The position numbers and the translations under genes were made by a program. From the NCBI GenBank assembly GCA_022760335.1, contig JALEGE010000117.1:1-49468 (forward strand): a stretch of 49,468 nt of DNA, given 5' to 3'. Positions 26,550 through 34,056 of the stretch are shown piece by piece. Below the pieces are notes generated by a model that did not search any database, was not told the DNA's origin, and worked only from the letters and a program-made list of their open reading frames with translations. How positions within the stretch are numbered: the stretch's first letter is position 1; every line of letters begins with the position of its first letter. Origin of the DNA: Hyphomonadaceae bacterium. GTDB taxonomy: Bacteria > Pseudomonadota > Alphaproteobacteria > Caulobacterales > Hyphomonadaceae.

Positions 26550-27197
26550 ATGCCATCGATTCCCAACCTTCAAATGGCCACAGCCATTGCCGCGCTTGCC
26601 GCGCTCGCGTCTGTTGCCGTAACCAGTGCCGGCGCGCAGGGACAGTCTGTTCCGGTGCAGACTGTCGACAATGCAGAGATTGCAATCTTTGCCGGCGGAT
26701 GTTTCTGGTGCGTGGAAGCCGATTTCGACAAGGTTGACGGCGTTCTGGAGACAATCTCTGGCTATACTGGCGGTAGCAGCGAAAATCCGACCTATCGCAA
26801 CCATTCTGAAGATGGGCACATCGAAGCGGTTCAGATTACGTATGATCCAGATGTTGTGAGCTATGAGGAGCTGGTGGATTATTACTTTCACCATATTGAC
26901 CCGGTGGATATGGGCGGACAATTCTGCGACCGTGGGCATTCCTACACCACGGCCATTTTTGCCGTGAATGGCGAGCAGGCAGATATTGCGCGCAGCGAAA
27001 TTTCCGCAATTGATGCCTCGGGCATGCTCCCTTCATCTGTGGTGACCAAGGTCCGCATAGCCGGTGCCTTCTATCCGGCGGAGGAATACCACCAAGATTA
27101 CTATCTGAAGGCGCCGCTGAAATATAATTTCTATCGTCAGGCCTGTGGCCGCGATAATCGCATCGAGGAATTGTGGGGCGTGAAAGCCTCGGGCTGA
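26550..27197 (+). CDS. msrA: Peptide methionine sulfoxide reductase MsrA, exported
   Basis: 215 aa. Residues 1-31 look like a signal peptide (hydrophobic ATAIAALAALASVAV, cleavage near GAQG), so the enzyme acts in the periplasm. The catalytic motif GGCFWCVE has C51; GYTGG, and the conserved EYHQDYY are present. A Cys near the end (RQACGRDNR) may resolve the disulfide. It reduces the S-epimer of methionine sulfoxide. The start at 26550 has only a weak ribosome site; the ATG at 26574 would still leave a signal sequence. No msrB is visible here. Confidence 0.92.
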   Translation: MPSIPNLQMATAIAALAALASVAVTSAGAQGQSVPVQTVDNAEIAIFAGGCFWCVEADFDKVDGVLETISGYTGGSSENPTYRNHSEDGHIEAVQITYDPDVVSYEELVDYYFHHIDPVDMGGQFCDRGHSYTTAIFAVNGEQADIARSEISAIDASGMLPSSVVTKVRIAGAFYPAEEYHQDYYLKAPLKYNFYRQACGRDNRIEELWGVKASG

Positions 27198-27255
27198 TCG
27201 TGCAATTGTATTTGCGATCTGGCACAGCCTTCCAAAATTGGGCTAGACCGGCGTC

Positions 27256-28194
27256 ATGACGGTTTACGCTGACTATGCTTCCATCCCACAGAGTGCGAGG
27301 GGCCATTCCATCGCCATGGGCAATTTCGATGGTCTGCACCCAGGCCATCTCGCGGTCATAGCGGCCGCCCGCCGTTCCGGAAGAAAGCTGGGTGTTGCCA
27401 CTTTCGAGCCACCGCCGCGTGCCTATTTTCGCCCTGGCGACCCGCCATTTCGTATTCTGCGTCCTGAGCGGCGCAATGCCAAGATCCTGGCAGCCGGGGT
27501 CGATACAGTCTTTGAACTGCCCTTCAATGCGGACATGGCAGGGATGACTGACGAGATCTTCGCGCGTGATGTGCTGGCCGATGGGCTGGGCGTATCGCAC
27601 GTCACGGTCGGGTTCGATTTTCGCTTCGGGCGCGGGCGCATGGGCGATGCCGCACGGCTTGCCTCATTGGGCCGGGCCCTTGGTTTTGGTGTGACGATTG
27701 TCGACGAAGTCGAGGGCGATCGGGGCGAGAAGGCCTCTTCCACCGCCATTCGCCAAGCCTTGCGCGCAGGTGAGCCGGAACGGGCCGCCGCCATGCTGGG
27801 CCATGCCTGGGTCGCCGATGGGGTGGTGGAACACGGCGAAAAGCGCGGGCGCACGCTGGGCTTTCCTACGGCTAATCTTCATCTGCATGACCTGATCCAT
27901 CCCCGCCATGGCGTTTATGCCGTACGCGCGCGAATTGAGGGGGAAAGTGCCTGGCGTGACGGGGTTGCCAATTTCGGCCGCACGCCAACCACAGGTATTC
28001 GTGATCCCCTTCTGGAGACCGTGATACTGGATTGGGAAGGCGATCTTTACGGCAAGACACTTGAAGTTGCCCTGTTTGCCTTCCTGCGTCCGGAGCTGAA
28101 ATTCGACAGTCTTGATGAGATGGTCACGCAGATGCACAGCGATGTTGAGCGCGCAAGACTCGCATTGAGCGAGAGCAATCTGCCGCTGCTCTAG
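27256..28194 (+). CDS. ribF: Bifunctional riboflavin kinase/FAD synthetase
   Basis: 312 aa, normal length. The N-terminal nucleotidyltransferase domain shows MGNFDGLHPGHLAVI (HxGH-type motif) and GFDFRFGRGRMGD, with SSTAIRQALRAGE at its end. The C-terminal flavokinase domain has GRTLGFPTANLHLHD and HGVYAVRARIEG. It phosphorylates riboflavin to FMN and adenylates FMN to FAD. In many alphaproteobacteria ribF lies just before ileS; here a YbjN-like gene is between. FAD is the cofactor of SdhA encoded further on. Confidence 0.96.
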   Translation: MTVYADYASIPQSARGHSIAMGNFDGLHPGHLAVIAAARRSGRKLGVATFEPPPRAYFRPGDPPFRILRPERRNAKILAAGVDTVFELPFNADMAGMTDEIFARDVLADGLGVSHVTVGFDFRFGRGRMGDAARLASLGRALGFGVTIVDEVEGDRGEKASSTAIRQALRAGEPERAAAMLGHAWVADGVVEHGEKRGRTLGFPTANLHLHDLIHPRHGVYAVRARIEGESAWRDGVANFGRTPTTGIRDPLLETVILDWEGDLYGKTLEVALFAFLRPELKFDSLDEMVTQMHSDVERARLALSESNLPLL

Positions 28195-28254
28195 CATGCC
28201 CTTGACCTGTAGGTCCGCATATTCGATTCTTTGGCCAATGCGAGGAGGGGAATC

Positions 28255-28752
28255 ATGCTGAAAAAACTTGTACTGGCACTGGTCGGAATGCTGTGCGCAG
28301 TTCCGGCCATGGCGCAGGAAGATGTTGTGCGCCACTTCAACCCGCTTCTCTTCGAAGGTGTTTTGCAGGAGGCCGCCGAGGATCTGGGAGAGACGATCGA
28401 AACCGGGAATGATCAAACCGAAAGCGGCACGCCCATTGTGACCGCCACACTCGGCGATGGCACGCGTTTCGGCCTGATCGGCACGGCTTGCGATTCCGGG
28501 AAATGCGTTGGCGCGAACATGATGATGTTGGTTACGGTTTCACCGGACTGTATCGGTCTTGCACGTGTTAATCAGCTCAATGTTGATCGCGCCTATGCGA
28601 AGTTCCTGATCATGGATGGCAATCAGGTGGCGTTGACCCGTTATCTGATCTTCGATCATGGCCAGAACCGGGAAAACCTGGTGGTGGAAGCAACCAACTA
28701 TATCACAACGGTGCAGGATCTGATGGAAGAGGCGGGCGCTTGCGAAAATTAA
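28255..28752 (+). CDS. YbjN-domain secreted protein
   Basis: 165 aa from the ATG at 28255, which has GGAGGGG just before it. Residues 1-21 form a signal peptide ending AMAQ. The rest resembles YbjN (type III secretion chaperone-like fold): LLFEGVLQEAAEDLGETIE, a short beta region with C-x4-C (ACDSGKC) and a C-terminal helix with another Cys. Three cysteines in a periplasmic protein suggest one disulfide. Function unknown. It lies 60 nt after ribF. Confidence 0.75.
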   Translation: MLKKLVLALVGMLCAVPAMAQEDVVRHFNPLLFEGVLQEAAEDLGETIETGNDQTESGTPIVTATLGDGTRFGLIGTACDSGKCVGANMMMLVTVSPDCIGLARVNQLNVDRAYAKFLIMDGNQVALTRYLIFDHGQNRENLVVEATNYITTVQDLMEEAGACEN

Positions 28753-28944
28753 GGCACCGCGTCTCCTTTATTGCAGCTTAACCGATCTGGACGGCTGGGC
28801 AGGTGGCTGCTAAGCCGCGCGCCATGGCATATCTGTGCATCATACGAATTCGCGGCCCGGTCGGGCGTTGACGCGGTCCCCCGCGTCCCCTGGCCGGGAG
28901 ACTTTCGCGCATTTCCGCCCCACGCCAATCAGGTCGCACATTCC

Positions 28945-31900
28945 ATGACATCCGACACCCCGACCACCCGCGATTATCGCGACACCGTATTCCTGCCGAA
29001 GACTGATTTCCCCCAGCGCGCCGGCCTGCCCAAGCGCGAGCCGGAATGGATCCGGCGCTGGGATGAGATGAGCCTCTATCAAAAGCTGCGCGAAGATGCG
29101 GCCGGGCGGCCGAAATGGCTGCTGCATGACGGCCCGCCCTATGCCAATGGGCATATCCATCTCGGCACGGCGATGAACAAGATCCTGAAGGATATCTGCG
29201 TGCGCAGCCACCAGATGACGGGCTTTGACGCCTCCTACCTGCCGGGCTGGGACTGTCATGGCCTGCCCATCGAATGGAAGGTGGAAGAGGAGTTCCGCTC
29301 CAAGGGCCGCACCAAGGATGATGTCGCCCCGGCCGAGTTCCGCGCGCGCTGCCGCGAATATGCGGCTGAATGGGTGGATGTGCAAAAGGCTGAATTCCGC
29401 GCGCTTGGCGTGGAAGGCGAATGGGACGATCCGTACCTGACCATGGAGTTCGGCTCGGAAGCTGCGATTGTCGGCGAATTCCTCGATGTGGCCATGAGCG
29501 GGCGCCTGGTGCGCGGCGCCAAGCCGGTGATGTGGAGCCCGGTGGAGCGCACCGCGCTGGCCGAAGCGGAGGTGGAATATCACGACCGGAAAGTGCCGGT
29601 GATCTGGGTGAAGTTTCCGGTGATAGCCATTCGAACGGAGACTCGCCACGAAGTTCCGGGCGGCGTGAGGCTACATTCGCAATCGTTGATGGCGTGGCGT
29701 AAGGCATCTGATCTGTGGGGTGCCAGTATCGTCATATGGACGACGACACCTTGGACGATTCCAGCCAATCAAGCGATTAGCTTTAGTCCGGACGTGGAAT
29801 ACGGCTTATATGAAGTGAAGTTGGTCATGTCCGAGGAAGATCTTGGGTTTCCACCCTACGCAAAACAAGGGGACAGAATCGTCATAGCGCAAGACTTGGC
29901 TGACGCTACGATGGCCGCGGCGAAAGTGACGGATTTCGAGTTGCTTAGACTGGTTGACCCTAGAGAAATTGCTTACTGCAAACATCCGTTAGCAACCCCC
30001 GGCTGGGCTGAGGATGAAGCTAGCTGCGAATGGGAAAAGGGGTTCTTCGATAGTCTGATTGATGTGATCCCTGGCGAGCATGTCACCGCTGATGCCGGGA
30101 CGGGCTTCGTGCACACTGCACCGGCGCATGGCGAAGATGACTTCGAGGTTTGGAAAGACACAGAGATTCACCGTCGAGAAAACCGGGCGGCTTTGGAATC
30201 GGCGTCACAAGAATTCCAGAGAATTCGGGAAAGCGATGACGCCATTCGGGAAATCGTCGACGCCGATGGCTGCTACACTTCCGACCTGCCCGAGCGTCTT
30301 CGCGGCCTCGACATCATCCGCACTTCCGGCAAGAAGCGTGGCCAGCCGGGCAAGGCCAATGATGAGGTGATCAAGGCGCTGGCCGAGAGCGGGAATCTGC
30401 TCGCGCGCGGGGTGACCACGATCCGCGACGCCCATTCCTGGCGCTCGAAAGCCCCGGTCATCCGCCGCGCCACGCCGCAATGGTTCATCGCCATGGACCA
30501 GAAGGGCACGGACGGCTCCCCGCCGCTGCGCGAGCTGGTCATGAATGCGCTGCAGGATGTCGAATTCTTCCCCAAACAGGGCCGCAACCGGCTGGAAGCC
30601 ATGGTCAAGGACCGCCCGGACTGGCTGGTCTCGCGCCAACGCAATTGGGGCGTGCCGCTGACCATTTTCGTCAATAGCGAAGGCCAGTCGCACACCGCCG
30701 CACTGCCGGCCAAGCAGGCAGAAGCCGTGAACACGCGCATCAAGGCTGCTGTGGCCGAGGGCGGTGTCGAAGCCTGGTTCTCCACCGATCCGGCTCATTT
30801 CTTTGAAGGCACCGGCGCTTCGCCCGAGGGCTGGGAGAAGGTGACCGACGTGCTCGATGTCTGGTTCGACTCGGGCACGACCCATGCCTTCGCGCTGCGC
30901 AAACGCGGCATCATCGACGAGAAGACCGGGCGGGCCGACCTCTATCTCGAAGGCTCAGACCAGCATCGCGGCTGGTTCCAGTCTTCGCTGCTGGAATGCT
31001 GCGCCACGCGCGGCATGGCGCCCTATCGCGAAGTGCTGACGCACGGCTTCATCGTCGACAGCGAAGGCAAGAAGATGTCGAAATCCATCGGCAATACGGT
31101 GGAGCCGCAGGAGGTGCAGAAACAATACGGCATTGAGATTCTGCGCATCTGGGCCGCCAGCGCCGATTTCACAGAGGATCTGCGCATCTCCGAGGAGATC
31201 CTGAAGGGAACGGCTGAAAGCTATCGCCGCCTGCGCAACACGCTGCGCTACCTGCTCGGCGCGCTTGAGGGGTATACGGAGGCTGAAGCTGTCGCGCCGG
31301 CCGATATGCCCGGACTTGAACGGTGGGTGCTCCATCGCCTGGCGGAGCTGGATGTGCTGGTGCGCTCCGCCTACGACCAATATGACTTCAAGCGCGCCAT
31401 GGCGGCGCTGGTCAATTTCTGCGCGGTTGATCTGTCTGCGGTCTATTTCGATATTCGAAAGGACAGCCTGTATTGCGACCCGGTCTCGGCCACCGCCGAC
31501 CACTGGGATGACGAGACCGCCGCATATGGCAATCGTCGGCGCGCGGCGCGCACGGTTATGCATGCCGTGCTGGAGCGCCTCGTCACCTGGCTCGCCCCGA
31601 TCATGCCTTTCACGACCGAAGAGGCCTTCCTGGAAAGCGTGCTGTCTGGCCGGGCCGCGAGTGTTCACCTCTTGCAGTTGCCCAAAACACCGGCGGATTG
31701 GCGCGATGAGGCATTGGCTGAGCGCTGGGAGCGGATTTTCCGGGTGCGGAAGGTTGTTACCGGTGCGCTGGAAGTCCAACGCCGTGAGAAAACCATCGGG
31801 TCCTCGTTGGAGGCTGCACCAGAAGTGCACATCACGGATTCTGCGTTGCTGGCCGCATTTGAAGGCGAGGATGCGGCGGACATCTTCATCACCTCGGGGG

Positions 31901-32103
31901 CTGTTCTGACACAAACCGACGCCCCGGGCGGCAGTTTTACGCTTGATGATGTGGAAGGCGTTGCCGTCGTGTTCGAACGGGCCGAGGGCGTGAAATGCGC
32001 GCGCAGCTGGAAATATTTTGATCCGGCCACGGCGCTGGATGGTTTTCCGGACATCACCCCGCGCGACGCGCTGGCCGTGAGGGCGCTCGATGCTGAAGCC
32101 TGA
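28945..32103 (+). CDS. ileS: Isoleucyl-tRNA synthetase with mosaic editing domain
   Basis: 1052 aa from the ATG at 28945 (MTSDTPTTRDYRDTVF, the usual alphaproteobacterial start); codons upstream are unlikely. Class I signatures: PPYANGHIHLG at 64-74 and KMSKS at 710-714. CP1 editing motifs are retained: TTTPW at 266-270 and GTGFVHTAPAHG near 385. The anticodon-binding region follows. The C-terminal end has KCARSWKYF with only one Cys, so the zinc finger of the E. coli enzyme is not formed. Between about 29617 and 30250 (residues 225-436) base and codon use change abruptly: my hand count gives about 51% GC over 29701-30000 against about 66% over 29401-29580, with rare codons such as TTA, AGA and ATA. 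The frame stays open, so the protein should be functional. It charges tRNA-Ile and removes misactivated valine. Confidence 0.96.
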   Translation: MTSDTPTTRDYRDTVFLPKTDFPQRAGLPKREPEWIRRWDEMSLYQKLREDAAGRPKWLLHDGPPYANGHIHLGTAMNKILKDICVRSHQMTGFDASYLPGWDCHGLPIEWKVEEEFRSKGRTKDDVAPAEFRARCREYAAEWVDVQKAEFRALGVEGEWDDPYLTMEFGSEAAIVGEFLDVAMSGRLVRGAKPVMWSPVERTALAEAEVEYHDRKVPVIWVKFPVIAIRTETRHEVPGGVRLHSQSLMAWRKASDLWGASIVIWTTTPWTIPANQAISFSPDVEYGLYEVKLVMSEEDLGFPPYAKQGDRIVIAQDLADATMAAAKVTDFELLRLVDPREIAYCKHPLATPGWAEDEASCEWEKGFFDSLIDVIPGEHVTADAGTGFVHTAPAHGEDDFEVWKDTEIHRRENRAALESASQEFQRIRESDDAIREIVDADGCYTSDLPERLRGLDIIRTSGKKRGQPGKANDEVIKALAESGNLLARGVTTIRDAHSWRSKAPVIRRATPQWFIAMDQKGTDGSPPLRELVMNALQDVEFFPKQGRNRLEAMVKDRPDWLVSRQRNWGVPLTIFVNSEGQSHTAALPAKQAEAVNTRIKAAVAEGGVEAWFSTDPAHFFEGTGASPEGWEKVTDVLDVWFDSGTTHAFALRKRGIIDEKTGRADLYLEGSDQHRGWFQSSLLECCATRGMAPYREVLTHGFIVDSEGKKMSKSIGNTVEPQEVQKQYGIEILRIWAASADFTEDLRISEEILKGTAESYRRLRNTLRYLLGALEGYTEAEAVAPADMPGLERWVLHRLAELDVLVRSAYDQYDFKRAMAALVNFCAVDLSAVYFDIRKDSLYCDPVSATADHWDDETAAYGNRRRAARTVMHAVLERLVTWLAPIMPFTTEEAFLESVLSGRAASVHLLQLPKTPADWRDEALAERWERIFRVRKVVTGALEVQRREKTIGSSLEAAPEVHITDSALLAAFEGEDAADIFITSGAVLTQTDAPGGSFTLDDVEGVAVVFERAEGVKCARSWKYFDPATALDGFPDITPRDALAVRALDAEA

Positions 32104-32611
32104 CATGTCCGCCGAAACCCTGCAGATCTTGCCGGAAGATCCCGCGCGGGATGCGGAAGCGATTGAGGCCCTGTTCGATGCCACATTCGGGCCGGGCCAC
32201 TTTGCCAAAACGGCAGAGCGGCTGCGTGAGTACAGCCGCTCCCTGCCGGCGATCAACCGCGTGGCGCGGCTGGGCGATGAGGTGATCGCGGTGTGCCGTG
32301 TCTGGCCGATCCGGGTTGGCGAGACCCGTGCGCTGTTTTACGGCCCGGTCGCCGTGGCGCCAGACCATCGCGGCTCACGCCTTGGCCTCACCGTGACAGG
32401 GGAGGCGCTGGAGGCCGGCGCGGCGGCAGGCTGGCCAGTGGCAATCCTGATTGGCGCGCCCTCCTATTTCGGCGAAATCGGGTTTGAGGTGGCTGCGCGC
32501 GACTCGATCAGCTTTCCTGGTCCGCAGGACCAGGCGCGTGTGATGTGGCGTGGTCTTTCCAGTGACGCTGTGCCCGCCGGAGCCGTGCAGGCGGCGCCGG
32601 ATTTGGCTTAA
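32090..32611 (+). CDS. GNAT family acetyltransferase, YhbS-like
   Basis: 173 aa from the ATG at 32090, which overlaps the ileS end by 14 nt and has GAGGG upstream; an ATG at 32105, one base past the ileS stop, would give 168 aa. The fold signatures are PVAVAPDHRGSRLGLTVTGEALEAG for acetyl-CoA binding and the segment LIGAPSYFGEIGFEVA, which is typical of the YhbS/COG3153 subgroup. Substrate unknown. It is translationally coupled to ileS. The stop overlaps the stop of convergent queD in TTAA (32608-32611). Confidence 0.85.
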   Translation: MLKPDMSAETLQILPEDPARDAEAIEALFDATFGPGHFAKTAERLREYSRSLPAINRVARLGDEVIAVCRVWPIRVGETRALFYGPVAVAPDHRGSRLGLTVTGEALEAGAAAGWPVAILIGAPSYFGEIGFEVAARDSISFPGPQDQARVMWRGLSSDAVPAGAVQAAPDLA

Positions 32612-33027
32612 AGCTCCAGGCGCACTTTTTCGTTCAGGCTGGGGCGGCTGAGTTCCACCGCGACCAGGCCGGGCAGGGCGGGGGTGAGCGCGCGGGCGAC
32701 CCAGAGGCAGATGCGCTCCATGGTCGGGGTTTCCAGGCCTTCAATCTCGTTCAGCAGCCGGTGATCCAGGCGCGCGGTGACGCCCTCCAGCGCGGCGGTG
32801 ATGTCGGCAAAATCCTCGACCCATTCCGCGCCGGGCTGCACGGTTCCCGCCACGGTGATTTCGACCCGGAAGCTGTGGCCATGGATGTGGCGATAGGGAT
32901 GGCCCTCGGGTTTGTGGCCCATATAGTGGGCTGCCTCGAAACCGGCGGATTTGGACACGCGAAACCGATGCCCGGCAGGATCTGCCAGGGGCGTTGCCAG
33001 TTCGGTTTCGGTCTCGTTGCGTGCCAT
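32608..33027 (-). CDS. queD: QueD-like 6-carboxytetrahydropterin synthase variant lacking the catalytic Cys
   Basis: 139 aa. Zinc ligands H34 (EAAH), H49 and H51 (HIHGHSF) are present, and DHRLLNEIEGLETPT matches the substrate-pocket segment with H89. Aligned without gaps to E. coli QueD over EAAH to HGHSF, the catalytic Cys27 position is Tyr45 (PEGHPYRHIHGH). The C-terminal Glu motif is also altered (AVELSRPSLNEKV). Being 77 nt after queC in the same direction supports a queuosine role, converting dihydroneopterin triphosphate to carboxytetrahydropterin; with this active site another reaction is possible. queE is not in the window. Overlaps the stop of the GNAT gene. Confidence 0.85.
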   Translation of the reverse strand: MARNETETELATPLADPAGHRFRVSKSAGFEAAHYMGHKPEGHPYRHIHGHSFRVEITVAGTVQPGAEWVEDFADITAALEGVTARLDHRLLNEIEGLETPTMERICLWVARALTPALPGLVAVELSRPSLNEKVRLEL

Positions 33028-33104
33028 GGGTGAAACTCTGGTGTCTCCGTTGGAAAATCAGCCTTTTTCGGTGCCGCAAAAGCCGGGCGAAGTCCAGCGC
33101 CGCA

Positions 33105-33815
33105 TCACACCTTGCCTGCCTTCCATTTTTTCCAGCCTCTGGACCGCAGATCACAAGCCGGGCAGTTGCCGCAACCATATCCCCAGTCATGGCGGTGCTC
33201 ACGATCGCCGCGATAACAGGTGTGTGTGTCTTCGACGATGACCTGGGTCAGGGCATCGCCGCCCAGTTTCTGGCCAAGCCCCCAGGTCTCGGACTTGTCG
33301 AGTTCCATCAGCGGGGTGTGCAGCTTCAGCGGATATTCCATGCCAAGGAATATGGCGCGCATCTGCGCGTCCAGTGTTTCGCGCCGGCAATCAGGATAGC
33401 CGGAATAATCGGTTTCGCACATCCCGCCGACCAGGAAAGGGATCGCCCGGCGATAGGCGAGTGCGGCAGCCAGCACAATGAAAAGCAGATTGCGGCCTGG
33501 CACAAAGGTCGAGGGCAGGCCGGCGGCGGTCATCTCGATCTTGGTTTCGTGCGTCATCGCGGTTTCGCCGACATCGCGCAGGCTCTGGGCTTCGAGCACA
33601 TGATCAGGCCCCAGGCGTCCGGCCCAGTTGGCGAAGCCACCTTTCAGGTGATCCCGGATGCGTTGGCGGCACTCCATTTCCACACTGTGGCGCTGACCAT
33701 AGTCAAAACCCACGGTTTCAACATGCTCGTACCGCGAGAGCGCCCAGGCCAGGCAGACCGTGGAATCCTGACCGCCGGAAAACAGAACCAAAGCTCTAGA
33801 GTTTTGTGTCGACAT
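33105..33815 (-). CDS. queC: 7-cyano-7-deazaguanine synthase
   Basis: 236 aa. The PP-loop [14 protein letters not shown] near the N-terminus binds [35 protein letters not shown] and [15 protein letters not shown] are family segments, and the C-terminal zinc site is visible as C-x-n-CGNCPAC. It converts carboxydeazaguanine to preQ0 for queuosine tRNA modification. First gene of queC-queD. I found no preQ1 riboswitch in the 240-nt space shared with the TonB-dependent receptor gene. Confidence 0.96.
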   Translation of the reverse strand: MSTQNSRALVLFSGGQDSTVCLAWALSRYEHVETVGFDYGQRHSVEMECRQRIRDHLKGGFANWAGRLGPDHVLEAQSLRDVGETAMTHETKIEMTAAGLPSTFVPGRNLLFIVLAAALAYRRAIPFLVGGMCETDYSGYPDCRRETLDAQMRAIFLGMEYPLKLHTPLMELDKSETWGLGQKLGGDALTQVIVEDTHTCYRGDREHRHDWGYGCGNCPACDLRSRGWKKWKAGKV

Positions 33816-33842
33816 AGGATTCGCTTACCAGTATTGCTGCAT

Positions 33843-33920
33843 TTGCGAAAGCAGATGTAACCTTAGGTAAGCCCTGCGTTACACCCGCGACACAACGCAT
33901 TGCGAAATATTTTTTGCGAA
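33843..33920. repeat. Three direct TTGCGAA heptamers in the queC/receptor intergenic region
   Basis: TTGCGAA occurs at 33843-33849, 33900-33906 and 33914-33920, all in the same orientation. The second and third are 14 nt apart and lie just upstream of the receptor promoter. Possible binding sites for a regulator of the receptor. The sequence evidence is limited to the repetition. Confidence 0.4.
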
Positions 33921-33930
33921 GTCTAGCCCG

Positions 33931-33958
33931 TTGACAAGATGGGTCAGCTGGCTCTGTC
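33931..33958 (+). promoter_or_regulatory. Caulobacter-type promoter of the TonB-dependent receptor
   Basis: TTGACAA (33931-33937), a 13-nt spacer, then GCTCTGTC (33951-33958). This fits the Caulobacter housekeeping consensus TTGACGS-N10-14-GCTANAWC at most positions. It leaves a leader of roughly 90 nt before the ATG. Confidence 0.5.
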
Positions 33959-34056
33959 ATGTCGTACGAGGCACGTTCCAACAAAAGGAATGGCCCGGTG
34001 AGGAAACGCAATTTGGTACGCTTCGCAGTCTCTGCCTGCGTGCCAGGGAGGATAAA

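Noticed and set aside
28753-28944. Upstream extension of IleS, or a leader/T-box, in the 192 nt before ileS
   Set aside because: The frame is open but the protein sequence does not resemble IleS N-termini, and T-boxes are not expected in this group. No specifier-like fold was recognised.
28945-32103. ileS as a disrupted or chimeric pseudogene because of its internal composition shift
   Set aside because: The frame is intact through both junctions and all catalytic and editing motifs are kept.
33816-34056. A possible preQ1 riboswitch upstream of queC
   Set aside because: No match to the compact preQ1-I hairpin and A-rich tail or to preQ1-II was seen on the minus strand.
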